A stretch of 64,000 bases of DNA from Chromobacterium sphagni. Lineage in GTDB: Bacteria; Pseudomonadota; Gammaproteobacteria; Burkholderiales; Chromobacteriaceae. Shown here in pieces: positions 53,965 through 62,609 of this stretch. The stretch covers positions 1-64,000 of the forward strand of contig NZ_MKCT01000083.1 of the NCBI RefSeq assembly GCF_001855555.1. Reading direction: 5' to 3'. A program made the position numbers and the translations under genes. The notes under the pieces were generated by a model that saw only the letters and a list, made by a program, of their open reading frames with translations, was not told where the DNA came from and did not search any database. Each line of letters begins with the position of its first letter. Position 1 is the stretch's first letter.

Positions 53965-55047
53965 TCAACTCCGAGCGAGAGACGGGGTGATGCCCAGCCG
54001 GTAGATCGTGATGGAGCGGTAAGGCTTGCCTGGCCGCAGCACGGTGCTGGGGAAGTGGGCGGCATTGGGCGCGTTGGGAAAGTGCTGGGCCTCCAGGCAA
54101 AAGCCGTCAGACTGGCGGTAGGCGCGGCCGGATGCGCCGTGGTAGCGCCCGGTCAGCACGTTGCCGCTGTGCAGTTGCAGGCCGGGCTCGGTAGTGAGCA
54201 CCTCCAGCTGGCGGCCGCTTTGCTCTTCCTCCACGCGGGCGGCCAGCCGCGGGTAAGGCTCGGGGCCGTTTTCCGACAGCACGTAGCAGTGGTCGTAGCC
54301 GCGGCCCAGGCGGATCTGCGGGTCATCGGCGCGGATGCCGGCGGCCAGGGGGCGGGCTTCGCGGAAGTCGAACTCTGTGCCGTCCACGTTGCGGATTTCG
54401 CCGGTGGGGATCAGTTCGTCGTTTACCGGCAGGAAGCGGTCGGCCGGGATGGTGAATCGGTGATCCAGCACGCTGCCGCTGCCCTCGCCGGCCAGGTTGA
54501 AATAGGCATGGTTGGTGGTGTTGAACACAGTAGGCCTATCGCTGCTAGCCTCATAACTGATGACCAGATCGCCGGGCGCCTTCAACGCATAGGATACGGT
54601 AAGAACCAGGCGACCGGGGAAACCCTGGTCACCATCCGGGCTTTCCAGCCGCAGGCGGACTTCCGGCCGGTCCGGCAGGTCGAGGATGCTCTCGACGCTC
54701 CAGAGGCGGCGGTCGAATCCTTCCGGTCCGCCATGTATGGCGTGGCGCCCCTCGTTTCGCTGCAATTGATGGTCCTGGCCATCCAGATGGAAATGGCCAT
54801 TTTCGATCCGGTTGGCGTAGCGGCCCATGGTGGCGCCAAGCCTGCCGCCGGCGTTGCGATAGTCGTCCAGCGTGGTGTAGCCCAGCACCACCGAGGCGAA
54901 GCGACCTTCGCGGTCAGGGCTGCGCAGCGATTGCAGCGTGGCGCCCCAGGTAAGGATGGCGGCGCTGAAGCCGTTGGCCAGCATCAGTTCGATGCGCTCT
55001 ACGGTTTCACCGCCGGGCAGGGTGCCGAAAACCGATCGGGTGATCAT
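53965..55047 (-). CDS. galM: aldose 1-epimerase (galactose mutarotase)
   Basis: A 360-residue mutarotase that interconverts alpha and beta sugars. It shows GRYANRIENGHFHLDGQDHQL, then HAIHGGPEGFDRRLW with the catalytic His region, FNTTNHAYFNLAGEGSG with the second His, and DHCYVL and SGRAYRQSDGFCLEAQHFPNAPN near the end with the catalytic Glu. No signal peptide. It is the last gene of the minus-strand cluster and overlaps the SBP-like gene by four bases, so it probably serves the cluster rather than general galactose use. Confidence 0.93.
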   Translation of the reverse strand: MITRSVFGTLPGGETVERIELMLANGFSAAILTWGATLQSLRSPDREGRFASVVLGYTTLDDYRNAGGRLGATMGRYANRIENGHFHLDGQDHQLQRNEGRHAIHGGPEGFDRRLWSVESILDLPDRPEVRLRLESPDGDQGFPGRLVLTVSYALKAPGDLVISYEASSDRPTVFNTTNHAYFNLAGEGSGSVLDHRFTIPADRFLPVNDELIPTGEIRNVDGTEFDFREARPLAAGIRADDPQIRLGRGYDHCYVLSENGPEPYPRLAARVEEEQSGRQLEVLTTEPGLQLHSGNVLTGRYHGASGRAYRQSDGFCLEAQHFPNAPNAAHFPSTVLRPGKPYRSITIYRLGITPSLARS

Positions 55048-56015
55048 TGGATTCCTTCCGTCAGGGGGCTGCGCGCGGCGCGTTGCCGCATCAGTTCGTC
55101 GAAGCGTTGCAGAATGGCCGGACGTTCACGGGTGGCGCGTAAAGGGTCGATGGCGAACAGCGCCTGTTCAGGCTCTTGCAGCAGCAGTTTGGCGTGGCTG
55201 CGAAAGCGATGGGCGGCATCGTCCGACATGACCCATGCCAGCACGCGGCGCGCTAGCGCCGGTTGCCGGCTGGCGGCCAGCACGCCGTAGACCTCCGCCT
55301 CCGCTCCTACGGCATCCAGCGGCAGAGCGATGGACAGAGTCGGGAACTCTTGCTGGCGGCGGCTGGCGGCGATGCGCACGGTGACGCCGATAGCGATGCC
55401 GTCCTGTCCGGTTCGGGCGGCGGGCGCCCAGGCGGAGCCGGGATAGTCGCGCACATTGCGGTCTATTTCCGTCATCAGCCGCCAGCCGTCTTCCGTACCG
55501 AAACATTGCAATATGGTGCTCAGCGCGAGATAGCCGGCGCCGGAGCGGCGCGGGTCGGGAAACAGGATGCAGTCGGCCAGCTGCGGCGCGGCCAGGTCCT
55601 GCCAGATTTTTGGCGCATCTGCGCCGCGCGCGCGGAGGCAGCTCGGGTCGGTGATGAAGGCCAGTGAAAAGCCGGTTGGTCGGCAGAAACCGTCGGGATC
55701 GGCGCCGCTGCCCGGAGCAGGTGGCGCGATCCGTTCGGCGATGCCGGGCGACTGCGCGGCGGTGTCGGCCCAGCCCAGTATCAGGTCGCCCTCGACGCCG
55801 GCCTGCAAGAGTTCGGTCAGGCTGGTGGTGGACATGCGCCATAGCTCGATGGCGATATCGGGCAACAGGATGCGCAGCGCCTGCAGGTAGTCGGCCAGTT
55901 CGTAGGGCTCAAAGGAGCTGTAGGCGATCAGTCTGCCGGCCAGGCCGCTGCCGGTGGCGGCATCAATCCGCACCGCATCCGCCGGCACTCCGTGAGGGGG
56001 GGCAGGATGGCTCAT
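55044..56015 (-). CDS. solute-binding-protein-like protein without signal peptide
   Basis: A 323-residue protein resembling iron/phosphonate-type ABC binding proteins: LIAYSSFEPYELADYLQALRILLPDIAIELWRMS at the start, AFITDPSCL and PKIWQDLAAPQLADCILFPDPRRSGAGYLALSTILQCFG in the middle. ATG 56015 overlaps the HAD stop by four bases. No signal peptide or lipobox is present and no permease or ATPase gene is near, so it is probably cytoplasmic and used as a ligand binder or enzyme. Function unknown. Confidence 0.65.
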   Translation of the reverse strand: MSHPAPPHGVPADAVRIDAATGSGLAGRLIAYSSFEPYELADYLQALRILLPDIAIELWRMSTTSLTELLQAGVEGDLILGWADTAAQSPGIAERIAPPAPGSGADPDGFCRPTGFSLAFITDPSCLRARGADAPKIWQDLAAPQLADCILFPDPRRSGAGYLALSTILQCFGTEDGWRLMTEIDRNVRDYPGSAWAPAARTGQDGIAIGVTVRIAASRRQQEFPTLSIALPLDAVGAEAEVYGVLAASRQPALARRVLAWVMSDDAAHRFRSHAKLLLQEPEQALFAIDPLRATRERPAILQRFDELMRQRAARSPLTEGIQ

Positions 56016-56704
56016 GCGCGCGATGCCTCTGTGACGGTGCCCAGCTCCAGCGCGTTCAGACGCCGCCACAGGGCGACGGCGGTGAAGTCGTTGATAGCCT
56101 CGTGGGCGCCGGCACCCAGCAGCGCCGCTTCCGGCAGCGAGGTGCCGATGCCGAAGGTGTGGATGCCGGCGGCGCTGGCCGCTCGCACGCCAGACAGCGA
56201 GTCCTCGAAGGCCAGCGCGCGTTCCGCCCTTCCGCCCAGCCGCTGCAGCCCGGTCAGGTAGGGCAGGGGGTCGGGCTTGCCGCGCGGCAGCTCCTCGCCA
56301 ATTACCAGCGTGTTGATTCGTTTCGCCAGTCCCAAGCCTTTCAGCATCAACTCGGCGTTGGCGCGGGGCGCGTTGGTCACCACCGCGATGGGCACGTGGC
56401 GAGCCTCGGCCCACTCGAACAGCGCTAACACGCCTGGCATTGGTTCCAGCTCCATGATGGCGGCGCGGAACAGTTCCTCCTTGTGCTCGGACAAGCGGCG
56501 ACGGGCGTCTTGCGGCAGCTCGGGAAACAGTTCTAGCATGATCGCGTCGTTTGGCGCGCCCATGATGCGCTGCTTGTAGGTTTGCATGGTGATGCTGCGC
56601 TGGTAGTCGGCCAGCAATGTCTGGTAGGCGCCGAAATGGAGGATGTCGGTATCCACCAGAGTGCCGTCCAGATCGAACAGCAGGGTGAAGTCGGCTGAAT
56701 TCAT
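56012..56704 (-). CDS. HAD-family phosphatase (beta-phosphoglucomutase-like)
   Basis: A 230-residue HAD hydrolase. Motif I is LLFDLDGTLVDTD, motif II VVTNAPRANAE, motif III the Lys of PRGKPDPLPY, and motif IV ALAFEDSLSGVRAA. The cap domain lies between I and II (GAPNDAIMLELFPELPQ). Members dephosphorylate or mutate sugar phosphates; substrate not defined. Fits a pathway working on a sugar phosphate with the MTA phosphorylase encoded upstream. Confidence 0.88.
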   Translation of the reverse strand: MNSADFTLLFDLDGTLVDTDILHFGAYQTLLADYQRSITMQTYKQRIMGAPNDAIMLELFPELPQDARRRLSEHKEELFRAAIMELEPMPGVLALFEWAEARHVPIAVVTNAPRANAELMLKGLGLAKRINTLVIGEELPRGKPDPLPYLTGLQRLGGRAERALAFEDSLSGVRAASAAGIHTFGIGTSLPEAALLGAGAHEAINDFTAVALWRRLNALELGTVTEASRA

Positions 56705-56714
56705 GATGTCCCTT

Positions 56715-57896
56715 TCAAAAGGTGGCCTTGTGCGGCAGAAGATGGCGCTGGCTTGCGGCCAGGCAGGCGGCTGCCATCAGCAGCGGCAGAGCGGCCAGCA
56801 TCCCGATCGCATTTATGAGGCCGGCAGACTGGCCGACATAGCCGAGCACGATGGGCACCACCAGCAGGGAAACGCCGACCGCCTGGGTGGAGCCCACTGA
56901 GATCAGGCCGACATGGGCCGGCTCCAGCCGGATGGCGTTGCTGATGATCAGCGGGAAGAAGTTGCCCAGGCACATGCCGGCGAGCGCCAGCGCGAAGACG
57001 GTGACGACGGCATGGCCGCTGCCCCACAGCGCGAGAATGGCGCAGCAACCAAGCAGAATCACGCTGAACAGCATGTTCCTGCCATCGAATATGGCCAGCA
57101 GGCGGCTGGAGACTATGCGGCCGAACACGGTGCCGCCGAAGAATACCGACATCAGGCTGACTGCTTGCGGCGGGTTGAGGCCCAGCCTGATCTGCAGGAA
57201 CTGCGCGCCCCAGAAGCCTATGCCCCATTCGGCTCCTATGCCCAGCAGCACGGTGAGCCAGCATAGCGCGACGGCCAGCGGGATCGCGGCGGCGCGAGCG
57301 GATGGCCGACTGGCGTCGCTGCGGGCGGAAGGGCCGGGAAGCAGCATAACCACCGCCAGGATCAGGGCCGACGCCAGCAGAGCCATGCGCCAGGACAGGC
57401 CGTATGCCGCCAGCTGGCCGACCAGCAAGGGGCCGGAAAACACGCCGATGCCGGCGAAGACGAAGGCCTCCACCATCGCCATGTCCCGGTGGCCGGGCTG
57501 ATGCCAGGCCAACCCCGCCTGCACGGCGGCTTGCACCACGCCGCCGCTAAGACCCATTGCCGCCGCCGCCGCCAGGGTGCCGGCGAAGTTTGCGGCCTGG
57601 GTGATGCTGAGCACCGCCGCCACCATCGCGATGGCGCTGCCGCGCACCAGGAGGTTGATCGGCAGCCGCTTCAGCAACTGGCCGGCCAGCAGCCCGGAAG
57701 CCACCAGTCCGGCCGCGTACCATGTGAAGTGCCAGCCGACCCGGATGGTGTCGAAGCCCAACTCCTGGCGCAGGAAGGGCAGCACCGACCCTAGCACCGA
57801 CTGCTGGAAGCCGAAGACCGCCAGCACCAGATAGAGAAACCAGGTGGGGCCATCGCGGTGGAACGGATGGGACGCAGGACGTTCGGCTTGATCCAC
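56715..57896 (-). CDS. MFS transporter
   Basis: A 393-residue transporter with twelve predicted helices (FLYLVLAVFGFQQSVLGSVLPFLRQELGF at the start; FGRIVSSRLLAIFDGRNMLF as the mid-protein A-motif-like loop). The substrate is not evident. Its place in a biosynthetic-looking cluster suggests product export or uptake of a precursor. It starts 27 bases after the NUDIX gene and is followed by the HAD gene 10 bases on. Confidence 0.88.
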   Translation of the reverse strand: MDQAERPASHPFHRDGPTWFLYLVLAVFGFQQSVLGSVLPFLRQELGFDTIRVGWHFTWYAAGLVASGLLAGQLLKRLPINLLVRGSAIAMVAAVLSITQAANFAGTLAAAAAMGLSGGVVQAAVQAGLAWHQPGHRDMAMVEAFVFAGIGVFSGPLLVGQLAAYGLSWRMALLASALILAVVMLLPGPSARSDASRPSARAAAIPLAVALCWLTVLLGIGAEWGIGFWGAQFLQIRLGLNPPQAVSLMSVFFGGTVFGRIVSSRLLAIFDGRNMLFSVILLGCCAILALWGSGHAVVTVFALALAGMCLGNFFPLIISNAIRLEPAHVGLISVGSTQAVGVSLLVVPIVLGYVGQSAGLINAIGMLAALPLLMAAACLAASQRHLLPHKATF

Positions 57897-57923
57897 AGGC
57901 GGTCTCCAATGTCGATTCCGGCC

Positions 57924-58520
57924 TCAATCCAGCAGCCGATGCAGCTGCGCGTACTGCAGCAGCATGATGGTCTTGCCGTCGGCGATTTCGCCGCTGTCCA
58001 ACATCGCCAGCGCCTGGGATAACGGCAGCTCCAGCACTTCCACCTCCTCACCCTCGGTTGCGATGCCGCCGCCGTCCGCCACCTTGTCCCGCGGCTGATA
58101 TTCGCCGACGAAGAAGAACAGCCGTTCGGTGACCGAGCCCGGGCTCATGAAGGCTTCGAATACCTTGCGCACCTTGTCGATGCGGTAGCCGGTCTCCTCC
58201 TCGGTTTCCTTGCGGATGCAGGTTTCCGGATCGTCCTGGTCCAGCAGTCCGGCGCAGGTTTCGATCAGCATGCCGTCGTGGCCGTTGACGAAGGCCGGGA
58301 AGCGGAATTGCCGGGTGAGGATCACGGTTTGTTGCGCGCGGTTGTACAGCAGGATGGTGGCGCCGTTGCCGCGGTCATAGGTTTCGCGCGAGATCGTCTG
58401 CCAGACGCCGTTGCGGAGCTGGTAGTCGAAGGTGGTCTTGCGCAGTACGTACCAGTCGTCGGACAGCACCTCGGTACGATGTATGCGGATGCGGTCGCTG
58501 GTGGAAAGTGTGGCGGTCAA
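57924..58520 (-). CDS. NUDIX hydrolase, NudK-like
   Basis: A 198-residue NUDIX enzyme. The Nudix box is visible from the Gly of CAGLLDQDDPETCIRKETEEETGYR (GLLDxxxPxxCxRKExEEETG), with upstream RQFRFPAFVNGHDGMLIE and downstream MSPGSVTERLFFFVGEY. This resembles NudK/ADP-sugar pyrophosphatases that cleave nucleotide sugars. In this cluster it may release a sugar phosphate. Substrate inferred only. Confidence 0.85.
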   Translation of the reverse strand: MTATLSTSDRIRIHRTEVLSDDWYVLRKTTFDYQLRNGVWQTISRETYDRGNGATILLYNRAQQTVILTRQFRFPAFVNGHDGMLIETCAGLLDQDDPETCIRKETEEETGYRIDKVRKVFEAFMSPGSVTERLFFFVGEYQPRDKVADGGGIATEGEEVEVLELPLSQALAMLDSGEIADGKTIMLLQYAQLHRLLD

Positions 58521-58539
58521 ATCAGGGCTCCAGGGTTGG

Positions 58540-59442
58540 TCAGCGGGGGAGGAGATGGGTGGCGTTGGGCGCCACGGTCAGCAGGCGGGCGAGCATGTCC
58601 GGGTCGCGCAGTGCCGGGGCGGTCATCACCGCGGTTTCCAGCGCGCGGTCGCAGCCGCAGCGACAGTCGCCGTCGTGGCTGCCGAGGCGTTTCACCGCCT
58701 CCTCGACCAGGCGGCGCGCGCTGGCGCCGATTTGCGCCATCCGTTCGGAGACCATCGCGGCGTTCACGGCCTCGTGCGACTGATGCCAGCAATCGAAATC
58801 GGTAGGAATGGCCACCAGCGCGTAACAGAGCTCGGCCTCGCGCGCCAGCTTGGCTTCCGGCATGGCGGTCATGCCGATCACGTTGCCGCCCCATTGGCGG
58901 TAGAGCATGGATTCGGCGCGGGTGGAGAATTGCGGGCCTTCCATGACGATGTAGGTGCCGCCGTCGCGCGCGGCAACCCCGGCGGCGGCGGCGCTTTCCG
59001 CCAGCGCCTGGCGCATGCGGCCGCATACCGGATCGCTGAATGGCACGTGTCCTACCAGGCCCGGGCCGAAGAAGGTCTTGTCGCGCATCAGGGTGCGGTC
59101 GATGAACTGGTCGACCAGCACGAAATGGCCGGGTGGCACCTCGGCGCTCAGGCTGCCCACTGCGCTCATCGACAGTATCTGCTTGCAGCCCACGCTGCGC
59201 AGGGCCGCGATATTGGCTTTGGCGTTGATGGCCGCGGGCGGAATGGTATGGCCGGGACCGTGGCGCTGCAGGAAGGCTACCGGCACGCCGGCTAGGTAGC
59301 CGGTGGTCACCGCGGACGAGGGCTGGCCGAAGGCGGTGTCGCAATGGATGGCTTGCGCGTCGGTGAGGCCCAGCAATTGCTGGAAGCCGCTGCCGCCGAT
59401 AATGCCTATGCGAGGAATGGTTTTGCCGGATGTATCAGTCAT
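58540..59442 (-). CDS. S-methyl-5'-thioadenosine phosphorylase-like enzyme
   Basis: A 300-residue nucleoside phosphorylase of the MTAP/PNP class. RIGIIGGSGFQQL binds phosphate; FLQRHGPGHTIPPAAINAKANI, LVDQFIDRT, and VMEGPQFSTRAES with NVIGMTAMPEAKLAREAELCYALVAIPTDFDCW are family signatures. It splits a 5'-modified adenosine to adenine and a ribose-1-phosphate. None of the other methionine-salvage genes lie here, so it may feed its sugar phosphate into the cluster's own pathway, as such enzymes do in fluorometabolite and salinosporamide biosynthesis. It overlaps the desaturase gene by eight bases. Confidence 0.9.
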   Translation of the reverse strand: MTDTSGKTIPRIGIIGGSGFQQLLGLTDAQAIHCDTAFGQPSSAVTTGYLAGVPVAFLQRHGPGHTIPPAAINAKANIAALRSVGCKQILSMSAVGSLSAEVPPGHFVLVDQFIDRTLMRDKTFFGPGLVGHVPFSDPVCGRMRQALAESAAAAGVAARDGGTYIVMEGPQFSTRAESMLYRQWGGNVIGMTAMPEAKLAREAELCYALVAIPTDFDCWHQSHEAVNAAMVSERMAQIGASARRLVEEAVKRLGSHDGDCRCGCDRALETAVMTAPALRDPDMLARLLTVAPNATHLLPR

Positions 59443-60550
59443 GGTGCACCCCTTGGGTGGATAAATGGGCCGTCACGGATGGGGAAACCAGCCGTTCGCG
59501 CAGCTCGGACAGCGCCGACGGCGCGTTGCCGCGTTGGAAAAACAACCCTTCGCTGGCGTTGTCGCTGTAGCGCGGCTCGTTGATTTTCAGGTGCCTGTCG
59601 ATGGCGGGCAGGTAGTTCCAGCGCACGCCGGGGTAAAGCGAATGGGCCAGGTGATAGGCGTCGGATGTGGGCGCGATGAAGACTCTCACCAGCCAGCCGG
59701 CGATGCCGAAGTAGTCGGTCGGCCTGCCCATCAGGTATTCCAGTTCCAGTCGCTCCTGCGGGAAGCCTTCAATCAGCCAGCGGTGCTCGGTCAGCAGGGA
59801 AATCCAGGCGAACACCGGATAGCTGGTCAATAGCGGCAGCCACCAGCCAAAGATCAGACCCTGCCAGCCGCCTATCCCGTACAGCAACAGGCCGATGGCC
59901 AGCAAGGTGGCGCAGCGGGCCAGCGCGGTGAGCCGAGAATGGTTGAGCAGGCTGTTGCGAAGCATGGTGGCGACGTTGTTTCTGAAGCCGGCCGGGCTTA
60001 GCGGGTAGAACAGGCGCGCGACGAAGGCGTATGGCGACAGCCCGGCCTCGTAGCCGCCGGCGAATACCCGGGCGCGGTTGGGATCGTGCTCGGGATGGTT
60101 GGGTTTGCGGTGATGGTCGCCATGGGTCTTGTGGCGGCTATGCATGTCGCGCTTGAACACCGGGAACTGATAGAAGATGTCGCTCAGCCACCATTGCCAG
60201 GCGTGGGAGGGGCAGAGGGCGAAGTGGACCGCGTTGTGGCCGAATTCTTGCAAGGCCCGCATCCGGCCGCCGCTCCACAGCACGACAAAGGTCCAGAGCA
60301 ACGGTGAGTCGGCCAGGGTGGCCAGCATGATGGCGGCCACGATGTCCAACCAGGTCCAGATGAAGGGCAGCGGCGCCAGCCAGGCGTCGAGTGGACGGTA
60401 GTAGGTTTCGGGATTGTCGCTGATGCGGGGCAGCAGCCGCAGCCGGCGCATCACCGGTTTGCTGTCGCGGTAATATAAGGCCACGATGGCCCGCATCGTC
60501 AACGAACACGCTAGCACGGCCAGCAGCGCTTGCAGGTAACTATGGTTCAT
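59435..60550 (-). CDS. fatty-acid-desaturase-like membrane di-iron protein
   Basis: A 371-residue membrane protein. Four or more helices are seen, with the histidine boxes ALQEFGHNAVHF, RHKTHGDHHRKPNH and YHLAHSLYP, the di-iron pattern of fatty acid desaturases and hydroxylases. The N-terminus (MNHSYLQALLAVLACSLTMRAIV) is a membrane helix. In this cluster it may oxidise an intermediate rather than a membrane lipid. ATG 60550 overlaps the HAD stop by four bases. Confidence 0.85.
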   Translation of the reverse strand: MNHSYLQALLAVLACSLTMRAIVALYYRDSKPVMRRLRLLPRISDNPETYYRPLDAWLAPLPFIWTWLDIVAAIMLATLADSPLLWTFVVLWSGGRMRALQEFGHNAVHFALCPSHAWQWWLSDIFYQFPVFKRDMHSRHKTHGDHHRKPNHPEHDPNRARVFAGGYEAGLSPYAFVARLFYPLSPAGFRNNVATMLRNSLLNHSRLTALARCATLLAIGLLLYGIGGWQGLIFGWWLPLLTSYPVFAWISLLTEHRWLIEGFPQERLELEYLMGRPTDYFGIAGWLVRVFIAPTSDAYHLAHSLYPGVRWNYLPAIDRHLKINEPRYSDNASEGLFFQRGNAPSALSELRERLVSPSVTAHLSTQGVHHD

Positions 60551-61257
60551 GGAGAGTCTCCCGCCCCGGCCGGCATGGCCGAGGCTGTGGTCGCGGACAG
60601 CGCCGCATGCAATTGCCCAAGGCCGGTGCAGATGGCGGCGCCGCTGCTTTGCAGGCGCGTATGGTCCTGATGGCCGGTGTCCAGCAGCAGCACGCGCCAT
60701 CCGACCTGGCTGGCCACCTCCCAGTCGTGCAGGGTGTCGCCGACGAACAGCGTGCTGGCGGCGGGGCGCCTCAGCCGCTGTTGCAACTGCCGGGCCTCTT
60801 CGAGTTTGCTGTTGGCATGGCTATGATCCAGGCCGACTACGTGTTCGAAGCGGTGGAGCAGGCGTTTGGATTCCAGTGTTTGCAGCAGCACGTCGCGTTG
60901 CGAGGCCGATAGCACCGACGCGCCGATGCCGCGGGCATCGGCCCAGTCCAATAGCTCGCTTGCGCCGGCATGGAGTCGGCAATGCCCGACGTGGGCGTCG
61001 AAGTGCCCCAGATAGACCGCGACGATCTCGGCGAAGGAGTTGCGCGCGAAGTCGAACCCCAGCCTGGCGTAGAAATCGGCGATGGGGAAGCCGAAGTCGC
61101 GGCGGTAGCGCTCGCGGGTAACCGGCGGCACCTGAAAGCGTTCGCAGCAGCGGTTCACCGCGGCGACTGCCAGTTCGATGTCGTCGATCAGCGTGCCGTT
61201 CCAGTCGAAAACCAGATGTTCGATGCCGGCGAGATCGGGCAGGGGCGGCGTGGTCAT
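60547..61257 (-). CDS. HAD-family hydrolase
   Basis: A 236-residue HAD enzyme: motif I HLVFDWNGTLIDDIEL, motif II VLSASQRDVL, Lys in HANSKLEEA, motif IV FVGDTLHDWEVA. It resembles phosphoglycolate-phosphatase-type members and differs from the other HAD in the cluster, so the two are not a simple duplication. Coupled by four-base overlaps to the genes on both sides. Substrate unknown. Confidence 0.85.
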   Translation of the reverse strand: MTTPPLPDLAGIEHLVFDWNGTLIDDIELAVAAVNRCCERFQVPPVTRERYRRDFGFPIADFYARLGFDFARNSFAEIVAVYLGHFDAHVGHCRLHAGASELLDWADARGIGASVLSASQRDVLLQTLESKRLLHRFEHVVGLDHSHANSKLEEARQLQQRLRRPAASTLFVGDTLHDWEVASQVGWRVLLLDTGHQDHTRLQSSGAAICTGLGQLHAALSATTASAMPAGAGDSP

Positions 61258-62609
61258 GGATTTCCCCCGGGCAGGGCGGAGTCGAGCAGGATGCGCGAGA
61301 CGATGGCCGGAGCGTACAGGCGGGCCGGGTCGGTGATCAGGTTGCTGACGCCGATCTGGAGCTCCAGCGCGCCGCGGTGGCGCGCCGACAGCCGTGCGAG
61401 ACCGGCGCCGTACCAGTGGTGGAAGCGGGTGTGCCAATTGCGCTTGCCCTCGGTTTCCGGGAAGCGCAGGTCCTCGGTCACGGCCATCTGCCAAGCCGGG
61501 TCCAGCACCCGGCACAGCTTTTCCTGCAAGTCGCGGAAGGGCAGCGATCCATCCAGCGTCCGCTCCAGGTGGCGATCGATGCATTCCACCTCCAGCGCGC
61601 ACAGCGTCATGCCCTGGCTGTAGAGCGGATTCATGCTGCCCAGCGCATCGCCGGCCACCAGCAGGCCATCCGGCCAGACCGGCAGCCGGTCGTAGTGGCG
61701 GCGCTGGCTGCCGGGCATGCGTAACACCGCTACCTCGGACAGTGGTTCCGCCTCGCGTATCACTTGATGGATGTCCGGCACCGGCAGCTTGGCCAGCGCG
61801 TGCAGAAAGGCTTCCGGGTCGCGGTCCGGATAGTGGCCGAACCAGCCGCCGGTGGTCACCATCCAGCGGTCGCCCTCTATCGGGCTGATCACGCCCATGG
61901 CGCGTTGCCGCGGTGGCGTGGCCAGCACCAGCAGCACTTGCCAGCGGGAGGCGAACTCCGGTCGGCGGCGATAGATGCGGGAGGCGTAGCCGAGGTCGGT
62001 TTTGACCACGCTTTTCTCCACGCTCCCGAGGCCGGCCGCTTCCAGCCAGCCCGGCGTCCTGGTGCCGCGTCCGCTGGCATCCACCACCAGGTCCGCAGCC
62101 AGCCGGCGCTCGCCATCGTCCTGCCGCAGCATGACGCCGGATACCGTCGGCACGCCGTCACGCCGGCTGATGCACAATTTTTCCACGTGGGTGCGCGCCA
62201 GCACGGTCACCCGCGGCAGCAGCGCGATGCGGCGGCGCAACTGGTTGTCGATCAGGCGGCGGCTGCAATAGTGGGCATGGATGCCGCTGCGATAGCGGTT
62301 TTTCCACAGGCCGGCCTGATACCATTTGACGTCATGCCCCAGGTCGGCGATCTGTGCGCCGGCCAGCTCCAGCTCGCGCAGAAAACCGGGGAATATGTCT
62401 TCCATGATTTCTTTTCCGCGCTGCAGCAGCAGATGGACATGGTGTTCCTGCGGCACGCTCTGGCGCGGGCCGGTCTCGTCGTGGAAGTCGCCCTTTTCCA
62501 CCACGGTCACCTGTTCAAAGCGTTTGGCCAGCACCGCGGCGGCCAGGCAGCCGGCGACGCTGCCGCCGATCACCACGGCGTGGCCGCCGCTAAAGCGGGG
62601 TGTAGTCAT
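61254..62609 (-). CDS. FAD-dependent monooxygenase/oxidoreductase
   Basis: A 451-residue flavoprotein. The FAD site is AVVIGGSVAGCLAAAVLAKRFEQVTVVEK (GxGxxG-like), ending in Glu; VVDASGRGTRTP is the second motif and LLVAGDALGSMNPLYSQGMT the third, as in hydroxylase and halogenase-type proteins. No signal peptide. Its start overlaps the end of the aminotransferase gene by 20 bases. The reaction in the cluster is probably a hydroxylation or oxidation of the product; exact type unclear. Confidence 0.87.
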   Translation of the reverse strand: MTTPRFSGGHAVVIGGSVAGCLAAAVLAKRFEQVTVVEKGDFHDETGPRQSVPQEHHVHLLLQRGKEIMEDIFPGFLRELELAGAQIADLGHDVKWYQAGLWKNRYRSGIHAHYCSRRLIDNQLRRRIALLPRVTVLARTHVEKLCISRRDGVPTVSGVMLRQDDGERRLAADLVVDASGRGTRTPGWLEAAGLGSVEKSVVKTDLGYASRIYRRRPEFASRWQVLLVLATPPRQRAMGVISPIEGDRWMVTTGGWFGHYPDRDPEAFLHALAKLPVPDIHQVIREAEPLSEVAVLRMPGSQRRHYDRLPVWPDGLLVAGDALGSMNPLYSQGMTLCALEVECIDRHLERTLDGSLPFRDLQEKLCRVLDPAWQMAVTEDLRFPETEGKRNWHTRFHHWYGAGLARLSARHRGALELQIGVSNLITDPARLYAPAIVSRILLDSALPGGNP

